Below are positions 1-6,073 of a DNA stretch of 8,562 nt, one piece after another. A program made the translations under genes and the position numbers. Source of the stretch: CAZJYC01 sp964550165. GTDB lineage: Bacteria; Acidobacteriota; Aminicenantia; Aminicenantales; Aminicenantaceae. The notes under the pieces are model-generated. The model saw nothing but the letters and a program-made list of their open reading frames with translations. It did not search any database and had not been told where the DNA came from. The stretch covers positions 1-8,562 of the forward strand of contig CAZJYC010000087.1 in the NCBI GenBank assembly GCA_964550165.1, in the 5' to 3' direction. Every line of letters starts with the position of its first letter. Position 1 is the stretch's first letter.

Positions 1-7
1 GCCCGGA

Positions 8-22
8 GTCGCTGTTAGCGAC
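8..22. repeat. Short perfect inverted repeat at the regulator's stop codon
   Basis: GTCGCT and AGCGAC form a 6-bp perfect stem around a 3-nt loop that overlaps the regulator's stop codon (minus-strand TAA at 15-17). It could be part of a transcript-end hairpin. The window stops before any T-tract could be seen, so I do not call it a terminator. Confidence 0.4.
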
Positions 23-1472
23 CATCCTGCCCTTTGGAGTTCGGACTTTCCTCCCCTCCCTCTCCTTCAAGAGAGGAAGGAGCAACCGCCTCGTCCACTC
101 CAGCCGTTATTTTTATACCATAATGCGCTAGTTTCTTGTAGAGGTTGCTTCGAGGGGTATCGATTTCTCTGGCAGTTTGAGAAATATTCGAGTTGTTCTC
201 TTTGAGCTTGGCCAGGATGAAATCTCTCTCCGCAACATCCCTGAATTCTTTCAGCGTTTTAATCTTCTTCGTGTCTGGGAAGGAAAAATAAATCTCGCCT
301 CTTATGCGTTCTGGCAAATCTTTGACATCAATTATATCTGCATCGGTCATGATAATCAACCGTTCGACCAGATTCTTGAGCTCACGGATATTCCCTTTCC
401 AGGAATATCTCATCATGGCTTGAAGGGCGGCATCGGAGAACTTTTTGACTTTAAAGTTATTCTCTTCGGCAAAATTCTTGCTGAAGTACTCAACCAGAAG
501 AGAGATATCTTCCTTCTTCTCCCTCAGGGGCGGCGAATAGATAGGAATGACATTCAGGCGAAAAAATAGGTCATCCCGGAACTTTCCCGCCTCTTTCTCT
601 GCTTTTAGATTCTTGTTGGTCGCGGCGATGACCCGGACATCCACCTTGTTGATTTTGCTCGAGCCGACCTTTTGCACTTCTCCTTCCTCAAGAACACGCA
701 AGACTTTGGACTGGGTTCTAAGGCTCATATCGCCAATTTCATCCAGGAAAATTGTCCCCCCATCGGCCAGCTCAAACTTTCCCTGTTTTCTCTCGGTCGC
801 GCCCGTGAAAGCGCCCTTTTCATGGCCAAAAAGCTCACTTTCGATCAGCTCCTCCGGAATCGCGGCGCAATTCACCTGGATAAACTTCTCTTTGCTCCTC
901 AGGCTGTGGTCATGGATAGCCCGGGCGATAAGCTCTTTTCCCGTTCCGCTTTCGCCATAGATCGTAACTGTAGCATTGGTGGGAGAAGTCTTGAGAATGT
1001 CCTTCCAGAGTTTTTTCATCAGAGGATGATTTCCGATCAGCTCGTACCTTTTTTCGGCTTTTTTTCTTAAATCCTGACATTCCCTCCTCAGCTTGCTCTG
1101 GTTCAGAGCATTACGGATGGCGAGAAGGACTCTATCCCGCTGAAGAGGCTTTTCCAGAAAATCGAAAGCGCCAAGCTTGGTGGCATCCACAGCTGTCTTG
1201 ATTGTCCCATGCCCGGAAATCATGATGACCTCAGGGGAATAGGGCCTTTTCTTTATCTCTTCCAGGACTTCCAGCCCGTCTCTTCCGGGGAGCTTGATAT
1301 CCAGCAAGATTAAATCCAAGCCAACTGTCTCTTCCAGAATGTCCAGGGCCTCTTCTCCGTCTGCTGCCTCCAGAAAACCGTAGCCTTCGTACTCGAGAAT
1401 CATCTTGAGAGACTTCCGGATATTCTCTTCGTCGTCGACAACCAATATTCTTGCTTTAGGCCGGTCTTTCAT
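15..1472 (-). CDS. Sigma-54-dependent response regulator, NtrC/AtoC/NtrX family
   Basis: This encodes a cytoplasmic two-component transcription activator of 485 residues. An N-terminal receiver domain (about 7-122) has acidic residues D13/D14, phospho-acceptor D58, S86 and K108. An AAA+ domain (about 145-385) has Walker A GESGTGKE (173-180), the sigma-54 contact loop GAFTGA (220-225) and Walker B IFLDEIGD (241-248). A Fis-type helix-turn-helix lies at about 420-452. By family knowledge it hydrolyses ATP to open sigma-54 promoters once D58 is phosphorylated by a partner kinase; no kinase gene is in the window. I chose the ATG at 1470-1472 because AGAGG lies 7 nt upstream and the receiver domain starts right after it. 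An ATG 36 nt further up has no ribosome site. Oddly, about 30 residues (456-485, low-complexity Glu/Gly/Ser/Pro) follow the point where the family normally ends. They are encoded by a purine/pyrimidine-skewed hairpin sequence. The fold assignment is very sure; the regulon is unknown. Confidence 0.95.
   Translation of the reverse strand: MKDRPKARILVVDDEENIRKSLKMILEYEGYGFLEAADGEEALDILEETVGLDLILLDIKLPGRDGLEVLEEIKKRPYSPEVIMISGHGTIKTAVDATKLGAFDFLEKPLQRDRVLLAIRNALNQSKLRRECQDLRKKAEKRYELIGNHPLMKKLWKDILKTSPTNATVTIYGESGTGKELIARAIHDHSLRSKEKFIQVNCAAIPEELIESELFGHEKGAFTGATERKQGKFELADGGTIFLDEIGDMSLRTQSKVLRVLEEGEVQKVGSSKINKVDVRVIAATNKNLKAEKEAGKFRDDLFFRLNVIPIYSPPLREKKEDISLLVEYFSKNFAEENNFKVKKFSDAALQAMMRYSWKGNIRELKNLVERLIIMTDADIIDVKDLPERIRGEIYFSFPDTKKIKTLKEFRDVAERDFILAKLKENNSNISQTAREIDTPRSNLYKKLAHYGIKITAGVDEAVAPSSLEGEGGEESPNSKGQDGR
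55..80. repeat. REP-like hairpin inside the 3' end of the regulator gene
   Basis: A pyrimidine-rich left arm (55-64, CCTCCCTCTC) pairs with a purine-rich right arm (71-80, GAGAGGAAGG). This gives a 10-bp stem with one mismatch and a 6-nt loop (CTTCAA). The skewed hairpin resembles dispersed intergenic palindromes of bacterial chromosomes. It falls in the extra C-terminal codons of the response regulator rather than in its conserved domains. Whether it is repeated elsewhere in this genome cannot be tested from the window. Confidence 0.5.
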
Positions 1473-1537
1473 CTTTTTGCCTCTTTTAATTTGATAAAAT
1501 TTTAACATAGTGGGCTCAAGTCTTCCAACTTCAATTT

Positions 1538-1565
1538 ATCATAGAAAAATTTAAGATTGAATCAA
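1538..1565 (-). promoter_or_regulatory. Predicted sigma-70 promoter of the response regulator
   Basis: Read on the minus strand, TTGATT (1565-1560) and TATGAT (1543-1538) are separated by 16 nt. They match the consensus at 4/6 and 5/6 positions. Transcription would start near 1531, giving a leader of about 59 nt before the ATG at 1472. The -35 box lies inside the palindrome at 1553-1569. Confidence 0.5.
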
Positions 1566-1569
1566 TCTT
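1553..1569. promoter_or_regulatory. 17-bp perfect palindrome, candidate shared operator
   Basis: AAGATTGAATCAATCTT has two 8-nt arms around a single central base, with perfect dyad symmetry. It lies between divergent genes and contains the predicted -35 boxes of both outward promoters. A dimeric repressor or activator bound here could control both transcripts. That role is inferred from geometry alone; the regulator is unknown. The stretch of T after it (1572-1579) also allows a weak hairpin-plus-T reading, but no upstream plus-strand gene is present to be terminated. Confidence 0.5.
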
Positions 1570-1585
1570 TCTTTTTTTTCATAAT
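1557..1585 (+). promoter_or_regulatory. Predicted sigma-70 promoter of the M16 peptidase pair
   Basis: TTGAAT (1557-1562) and CATAAT (1580-1585) are separated by 17 nt, with 4/6 and 5/6 consensus matches. The start of transcription would fall about 7 nt downstream, near 1592. That is the position of the GTG start codon, so the mRNA may be leaderless or nearly so. The -35 box lies inside the palindrome at 1553-1569. Confidence 0.5.
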
Positions 1586-1591
1586 ATAAGT

Positions 1592-2962
1592 GTGTTTGGG
1601 TCGAGAATTTTTAAAAAATGCATACCTGCTCCAGCGCTCCTTTTAGGCTGTCTTTCCTTCCTGAGCCCATCCTTTGCGCAGGAAAAAGCCCAGAGCAAAA
1701 ATTTCGAGCTTGAAAACGGGCTGAAGGTCTTTCTCTACGAGAAGCACACCCTCCCCTTGATCAACCTCTCTATTGCCGTAAATCTCGGAACCAAAGATGA
1801 ATCCGATGAAACGAGCGGATTGGTCCACATCCTCGAGCATTACATTCTCTTCAGGGGAACGGAAGCCAGAAGCGGGTCTGAAATCAGCCAGGACATCCGC
1901 CGCCATGGTGCTTATTTCAATGCCCATACTGGATATGATCTTGCTGTCTTCGAGATTTCCCTGCCTTCTGAATATTCAGATTTTGCTCTAAGGAATCAGA
2001 AGGACATTCTCTTTAACCTGAAACTGACCCAGGGAGAGCTCGATGAGGAGAAAAAGGTGATTCTGGAAGAGATAAGTCAGGTTCAAGACGATCCTTTTAA
2101 ATATGCGACGTCCCTTCTCTATCAGAACCTCTTTAAAGATCACCCTTACCAAAAGCCGCCCTATGGAAGAGCGGAAATCGTCGAGGCAGCAACTGTGGAG
2201 CAGGTCGAAGAGTTTTACCAGAAATTTTTTGTCCCTTCCAACTGCGCTCTGGCTCTAGTTGGCGACTTCGCCATAGAAGAAATGGAGAAAAAAGTTAAAG
2301 AACTGTTCGGGGACTTGAAAGGCGAGAAAGCCTCTCTTCCCAAGTATGAAAAAGCTCCCTCGTTGAGGAAGAACGAAGAGATTGAGCATGAGATGGATGT
2401 TAACATGGCCTATCTTGTCATCGGCTTTATCGGCCCTGACTACAATCATCCCGACCAGTACAGTGTGGATGTCCTGACAGAAGTTCTCGGCCGCGGGGTG
2501 AATCCGATGCTGAATATCCCTCTGCGCGGACGGACAAACCTGGCTCATTCCATTTCCATGAGCTATGGCGCCTTCAGATATGGCGGTGCCATGGTTATCT
2601 ATTTAACTTTGGACCGGAAAAACTTGGGCGCGGCCAGAAGAGAGGTGTTCAAATTCCTGAAAGAGACAGGCCGCATGAATTATTCAAAGGACGATTATTT
2701 CGGAGAAGCTAAAATCTATGCCCTCGACCATCTGGAAAGCGCCAGGAATCAGATTAAATTTAAATTCCATCAAGCCTTTGAAAGAGGGCTCGACGTGGCA
2801 ACCTCGTTGGCTATGGATATGCTCCTCAACGAAAGCCAGGAAAGGAGAAGCTATCTCGAGAATATCAAAAAGATAGGCTCTTCTGAGCTGAGGAAGGCGG
2901 CTGGCGAACATCTTGGCAAAGGCAAGTATGTGATTATCTCCATTTTGCCGAAAAAGAAATAG
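1592..2962 (+). CDS. Exported M16 zinc metallopeptidase, catalytic subunit
   Basis: This 456-residue protein belongs to the pitrilysin / mitochondrial-processing-peptidase family (M16B size class). The inverted zinc motif HILEH is at 79-83 (ligands H79 and H83, base E82), and the third ligand is E160, at the family's usual spacing. The N-terminal M16 domain spans about 36-185 and the C-terminal M16 domain about 195-375. Residues 1-29 look like a Sec signal peptide with probable cleavage after SFA29; a lipobox-like LLGC20 sits too early in the hydrophobic stretch to be convincing. It is thus probably periplasmic and degrades or processes peptides. At the R/Y substrate-binding motif it has R312 but H319 in place of Tyr, suggesting the next gene's product supplies this site. 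The start is GTG with no clear Shine-Dalgarno. No in-frame ATG precedes the mature domain, and a later start would remove the signal peptide. Confidence 0.9.
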   Translation: MFGSRIFKKCIPAPALLLGCLSFLSPSFAQEKAQSKNFELENGLKVFLYEKHTLPLINLSIAVNLGTKDESDETSGLVHILEHYILFRGTEARSGSEISQDIRRHGAYFNAHTGYDLAVFEISLPSEYSDFALRNQKDILFNLKLTQGELDEEKKVILEEISQVQDDPFKYATSLLYQNLFKDHPYQKPPYGRAEIVEAATVEQVEEFYQKFFVPSNCALALVGDFAIEEMEKKVKELFGDLKGEKASLPKYEKAPSLRKNEEIEHEMDVNMAYLVIGFIGPDYNHPDQYSVDVLTEVLGRGVNPMLNIPLRGRTNLAHSISMSYGAFRYGGAMVIYLTLDRKNLGAARREVFKFLKETGRMNYSKDDYFGEAKIYALDHLESARNQIKFKFHQAFERGLDVATSLAMDMLLNESQERRSYLENIKKIGSSELRKAAGEHLGKGKYVIISILPKKK

Positions 2963-2972
2963 TTGCGTTAAA

Positions 2973-4298
2973 ATGACAGCGCGGAAATTTTCTTCAAGGC
3001 TTATTTATTCCCTGTGCCTCTGTCTACTCGTCCTTTTTTCTCTTTGCCTTGGCCTGAAAGCATTTTCCTGGAAGAATTCGCCCGATAAAAGAATCCTTGA
3101 AAACGGTCTGACAATAATCTACCAGCAGGACACATCCTCGGCTCTAACAGTCCTCCAGATCGTTATCATGGGCGGAAAAGGAGCCGAACCATTGGACAAA
3201 AGCGGGCTAGCCTATCTCACAACTCACTTGATGTTAGAGATTCCAGATTTCGGAAAAGCGCAGGATTTGATGAGCCAAGCCTCCACAATTTACATGATGG
3301 GCAAGGCCGATTATTCTCTGATCAATCTCACCTGTCTGTCTGAGAACCTTGAAGGAACTCTGAAAATCGTCTCTCAAATCATGCTCAAGCCGCTGTTTTC
3401 AGGAATCAGGATTGACAGGACCAAGGAGAGGATGGTGGACCAGAAAAAAGTTGAGGAGGATGAGCCCATTCAGGCTGGCCACTATGCAGTCTTAGAAAAA
3501 CTTTTTTCAGGATCACGCTACGGAGGCCCTGTTCTCGGCAGCAAAGAATCTCTGCGGGCCATAAAAAAGAAAGATATTGAAAATTTCTACGAAACCTATC
3601 TGCGGGCCGGCAATATGATAGCTGTGGTCATTTCAGACCTGGAAAAAGAGTCCTTATATGAAATCATTAATAAATATCTTGGAGAACTGCCTTCCGGCAA
3701 GCCGACAGACTCGGAGCCAAGTTCTGTGTCGATGCCAGAAGAGGAAAAAATCTCAATAGAGCGGGAAACCAAACAATATCTTATTTGCTACGGCTTCCCC
3801 CTGCCTGAAATCACATCCAGAAATTTAACCCTGGCGCTGATGCTGGAAAACCTTCTCGGAAAAGGAGTCGATTCCAAGCTCTGGCCGCTGAGGATCAAAG
3901 AAAAGCTGGCCTACAACGTGAACTGCGTTGCCACCCAGATGAGAGACGCTGGAGTCCTTGAAGCCTATCTGGAAACTGACAAAGAAAAGAAAGAGCGCGC
4001 CCTGGAATCCTTAAAGAGAGTTCTCGATGAGCTCTATGAAACCGGTATTAGCGAAGAAGAGCTGAAGGTGACAAAAATTAACCTGAAATCGGCCTTCCTG
4101 AGGAATAACGAGACAAAAGGAGCGAGAGCAAGCACTCTTGCTTCTTTCCAAGCCCTGGGGCTTGGCTTCGAATTCTTCAACGGCTTTTTCCAGGAAATAG
4201 ATTCGGTGAGTCTGGAAGACATGAATGCCTACATTAAAGATATTCTCAATCCAGAGAAAGGGCTGCAAATCATCGTTGGCCCAAAAGAAAAAAATTAA
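2973..4298 (+). CDS. M16 peptidase-like protein, non-catalytic partner subunit
   Basis: This 441-residue protein has the M16 two-domain fold but a dead zinc site. Where the upstream gene has HILEH, this one reads YLTTH (81-85). The third zinc-ligand position appears to be Q157 instead of Glu. It keeps a textbook R/Y motif, R307 and Y314 in the segment LRIKEKLAY, which binds the substrate backbone in M16B dimers. A hydrophobic N-terminal stretch (about 10-29) is a signal peptide, possibly cleaved after LKA30, or a membrane anchor. It begins 10 nt after the upstream stop, with no obvious Shine-Dalgarno, so it is co-transcribed and may be translationally coupled. The pattern matches known catalytic/non-catalytic M16B pairs such as mitochondrial processing peptidase beta/alpha. 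I infer that the two gene products form a heterodimer at the periplasmic face. Confidence 0.88.
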   Translation: MTARKFSSRLIYSLCLCLLVLFSLCLGLKAFSWKNSPDKRILENGLTIIYQQDTSSALTVLQIVIMGGKGAEPLDKSGLAYLTTHLMLEIPDFGKAQDLMSQASTIYMMGKADYSLINLTCLSENLEGTLKIVSQIMLKPLFSGIRIDRTKERMVDQKKVEEDEPIQAGHYAVLEKLFSGSRYGGPVLGSKESLRAIKKKDIENFYETYLRAGNMIAVVISDLEKESLYEIINKYLGELPSGKPTDSEPSSVSMPEEEKISIERETKQYLICYGFPLPEITSRNLTLALMLENLLGKGVDSKLWPLRIKEKLAYNVNCVATQMRDAGVLEAYLETDKEKKERALESLKRVLDELYETGISEEELKVTKINLKSAFLRNNETKGARASTLASFQALGLGFEFFNGFFQEIDSVSLEDMNAYIKDILNPEKGLQIIVGPKEKN

Positions 4299-4311
4299 AA
4301 TTATTCAAGCC

Positions 4312-4340
4312 TTGACAATCGCTAATCCATTAACTATAAG
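4312..4340 (+). promoter_or_regulatory. Strong sigma-70 promoter of the small membrane protein
   Basis: A perfect TTGACA (4312-4317) is followed after exactly 17 nt by TATAAG (4335-4340). Transcription should start near 4347, about 40 nt before the ATG at 4387. This gives the gene its own transcript, separate from the M16 pair, although no terminator is visible after 4298. Confidence 0.75.
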
Positions 4341-4386
4341 TGAATAAACATTTTCTTTTAAAATGCTTTAGAGAGAAGGAGAAAAT

Positions 4387-4791
4387 ATGATTGAAAAAGT
4401 TCATGAGCATATCATTACAGAGCTTCAACAGAATACGCGCACCGATACGATTTTTGTCACGACCGCAATCGTTCTTAATCTCTTGACTCTCGCCATCAAT
4501 TCTTCAATCGCAAGCGCCTCACAGGGAAAAACTAACTTGCTTATTGCGATGTTCATCTTTGTCTGTCTGACGATAGTGGTTAATCTCGTTGTGATCAGCG
4601 GAATGCTGAAAGGCAAACAAACAAGAATCAAGCTGTTGAATGGTTTGATGAAGATGTATAAGGATCAAGGTGTGGAAGGATATTATGATCCATCCATTTT
4701 GTTCAATTACAACGCAAGGTATAACCTCTTCATTCTGACAGTTGTCTTCCTCGGGCTGATAGCTATTGTTGTTCCCTTTGTGATCAGATAG
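4387..4791 (+). CDS. Small three-helix membrane protein of unknown function
   Basis: I do not recognise the family of this 134-residue protein. It has a short charged, likely cytoplasmic or amphipathic N-terminus (1-20). Three hydrophobic segments fit membrane helices at about 21-43, 50-72 and 112-132. A polar loop of about 40 residues (73-111) starts with a basic stretch (KGKQTRIK) and carries an aromatic-rich GYYDPSILFNYNARY segment. The basic loop suggests that it faces the cytoplasm. The start is well supported by AGAAGGAG about 7 nt upstream of the ATG and by a near-consensus promoter. It stands alone between the M16 pair and the transposase remnant. It has no signal peptide, catalytic motif or cysteine cluster from which to infer a role. 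It seems a real, well-expressed gene; nothing more can be said about function. Confidence 0.8.
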   Translation: MIEKVHEHIITELQQNTRTDTIFVTTAIVLNLLTLAINSSIASASQGKTNLLIAMFIFVCLTIVVNLVVISGMLKGKQTRIKLLNGLMKMYKDQGVEGYYDPSILFNYNARYNLFILTVVFLGLIAIVVPFVIR

Positions 4792-4863
4792 AAGAGCACC
4801 AATGCTTGAGATGATAATCAGTCTCTGGGGACAATCCTCTCCACTTCTTTGACGGTCTTGGGG

Positions 4864-5543
4864 ATGGGCCTGCCCAGGACCCGGCGTCCCTTTGTTTTGT
4901 CCCATTACTTCGATCGCTTCTTGACCGGTTATGAAACCCGCTTCGAGAAGGAGTACGGCTTCCTCCGACACATCATCAAAGAGGTGACCGCAGGTCATCA
5001 CGAGGCCTGAAAGGCCGTGGTGATCTCATGAATGAGTGAATGCAACATGATGAGATTGCTTTGTCGCTTCGCTCCTCGCAACGACGTCTGAACTGCGGCA
5101 ATCCGCGCTGCGGGTTTGACCGCATCTACTGTCTTTCGTGTGGCGAAGAGCTGCTGCTGATGCTCTCCTGCCGCATCAGGGGGTTCTTTCCCTCCTGCCA
5201 TTCGAAGAGGCTTGAGGGGTGGGGCGAGAGGATGCAGGAGAGGCTTCTTCTTGATGTTCCTCACCGTCAGGTCGTGTTCACTATCCCCAAGATGCTCCGC
5301 ATCTTCTTCCGCTACAAACGCCAGCTTCTGGGGGATCTTTGTCAGGTAACTGTCGACCCGCTCCGATGTCCCAAATCCCAGGGCCAAATGCGCATCATTG
5401 CCTTCCTAATATATTTCTCTGTGGTCGATCGCATCATCAACCACCTCAAACTGAGCTTCGTGGTAGACAAACCTCCCCCGCCTCGCATCGCTTATCAGGA
5501 AGTTTTGATGGCCGCCGAGACATCGGCCGAATATTTTTTATGA
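4864..5543 (+). pseudogene. IS91-family transposase remnant, interrupted and internally deleted
   Basis: An N-terminal piece (about 4864-4993) encodes YFDRFLTGYETRFEKEYGFL, typical of the IS91/IS801 transposase start. After the 92-bp insertion at 4994-5085, in another frame, follow the cysteine-rich zinc-binding domain (CGNPRCGF...CLSCGEE) and VPHRQVVFTIPKMLR, the entry to the Y2/HUH domain. Near 5345 the text jumps to the family's C-terminal end (MRIIAF..., LMAAE..EYF, stop at 5541-5543). The HUH and catalytic tyrosine region is absent. Removing the insertion gives only about 195 residues, roughly half the usual length. Further decay is seen in the zinc domain, where the usual FCPSC is FFPSC, and near the C-terminus, where the expected CPxC reads CPKS. 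The upstream end is uncertain: an in-frame stop lies at 4807-4809 and no element terminus is recognisable. It cannot encode an active transposase. Family assignment is by remembered conserved motifs, not a search. Confidence 0.85.
4994..5085. repeat. REPIN-like 92-bp element inserted in the transposase remnant
   Basis: Two 34-bp units lie in inverted orientation, 4994-5027 forward and 5052-5085 reversed, with a 24-nt spacer. Both units, read in the same sense, begin GTC, share CGAGG at positions 8-12 and end ATCTC. They match at 20 of 34 positions. Inside each unit, complementary arms differ in step: TCAC/GTGA in the left unit and TTGC/GCAA in the right. The right unit matches the widely dispersed bacterial repeat that contains TTGCGAGGAGCGAAGCGAC. 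Deleting exactly 92 bp rejoins the transposase frame, which confirms a later insertion. No target-site duplication is evident. Such elements are non-autonomous and are usually mobilised by a separate transposase, in REP systems a RAYT. Confidence 0.8.
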
Positions 5544-5554
5544 TCTTCTCTTTT

Positions 5555-5574
5555 CCCAGGAGGAGAGGTCTGGG
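5555..5574. repeat. Weak inverted repeat just after the transposase remnant
   Basis: CCCAG (5555-5559) and CTGGG (5570-5574) could pair over a 10-nt loop, 12 nt after the transposase stop. IS91-type elements carry subterminal hairpins near their replication ends, so this might be such a vestige. A 5-bp stem can also arise by chance. The rest of 5544-5640 shows no gene or clear element terminus. Confidence 0.2.
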
Positions 5575-5640
5575 TGATTTCCGGCGCTTTTAGGATTCTC
5601 TTCGTCTTCTTAGCCCGCCTTCCGCTATTTTAAGCTTAAC

Positions 5641-5670
5641 TTGACATCCTCTCATGTCACGATTTATCAT
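5641..5670 (+). promoter_or_regulatory. Strong sigma-70 promoter of the lipid-tailoring operon
   Basis: A perfect TTGACA (5641-5646) is followed after 18 nt by TATCAT (5665-5670), a 5/6 match. Transcription would start near 5677, just before the ribosome site at 5681-5689. It is the only clear promoter before the next four genes. Confidence 0.7.
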
Positions 5671-5680
5671 CCTTGACGAA

Positions 5681-5689
5681 GGGAGGAGG
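5681..5689 (+). promoter_or_regulatory. Strong Shine-Dalgarno that fixes a TTG start
   Basis: GGGAGGAGG ends 5 nt before the TTG at 5695, the ideal distance. An out-of-frame ATG at 5702 is 12 nt away and opens only 27 codons. The site therefore favours the rare TTG start of the TPR-like gene. Confidence 0.75.
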
Positions 5690-5694
5690 CAAAA

Positions 5695-6054
5695 TTGATC
5701 CATGAGCTCGCACTCAGCCATCACAGCGGAAAAGCGGCCGTCAAGAACGCAAGAAAATGCGCGCTCGGTCGGACCGAAGCTTTGAGGATGATGGGAAATT
5801 ACTTCTGGCTCACCGGCAAGCAGAAAAAGGCTTTCACCTGGTGGCAAAGAAGCATCAAAGCAGGCCTATCACTGGGAGCGCACCCCGAGCTTGCTCGGAC
5901 TTATTTTGAGGTCGGGAAGAGACTGCTCGCCAGTGACGGCACGCAACAAAAATCTCTCAGGCAATCCGCCGGTGAATATCTGCGGAAAGCACGCCAGATG
6001 TTTGAAGAGCTGGGACTCCAGTGGGACATGGAACAATTGTCACGGCTGAGCTGA
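5695..6054 (+). CDS. Small TPR-like helical protein, possibly the C-terminal remnant of a larger one
   Basis: This 119-residue, mostly helical protein has two to three TPR-like helix pairs. One is EALRMMGNYFWLTGKQKKAF with the following WWQRSIKAGLSLG (28-61). Another spans HPELARTYFEVGKRLLA to YLRKARQMFEELGL (63-108). The closing LRKARQMFEELGLQWDMEQL is what I expect at the end of long regulatory TPR proteins, such as those with an adenylate-cyclase or ATPase module. The fragment therefore probably descends from a larger gene. However, a promoter, a strong ribosome site and a TTG start at the right spacing suggest that it is expressed as it stands. An in-frame stop at 5674-5676 rules out a longer current form. 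It lies 20 nt before the methyltransferase, so it is the first gene of that operon. A protein-interaction role is inferred only from the repeats. The nearby IS91 remnant may mark the event that removed the upstream part. Confidence 0.6.
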   Translation: MIHELALSHHSGKAAVKNARKCALGRTEALRMMGNYFWLTGKQKKAFTWWQRSIKAGLSLGAHPELARTYFEVGKRLLASDGTQQKSLRQSAGEYLRKARQMFEELGLQWDMEQLSRLS

Positions 6055-6073
6055 TTTCCGTAGGGAGGTGACG

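Noticed and set aside
1472..1508. Upstream ATG (1506-1508) as the start of the response regulator
   Set aside because: It has no ribosome site and adds 12 residues before the receiver domain. The ATG at 1470-1472 has AGAGG at proper distance.
1553..1579. Stem followed by a T-run read as a rho-independent terminator
   Set aside because: The stem is AT-rich and weak, no plus-strand gene lies upstream, and the position fits a divergent promoter operator better.
4519..5001. Long minus-strand reading frame across the membrane protein and the IS remnant
   Set aside because: It is antisense to a gene with strong start signals and to recognisable transposase text. It shows no family motif and has no start signals.
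4994..5085. CRISPR-type repeat array
   Set aside because: There are only two units, inverted and not identical, with a 24-nt spacer and no further repeats.
5702..5785. Short 27-codon frame from the ATG at 5702, after the strong ribosome site
   Set aside because: Spacing to the Shine-Dalgarno is 12 nt against 5 nt for the TTG frame. The product is short, low in hydrophobic content and has no recognisable features.
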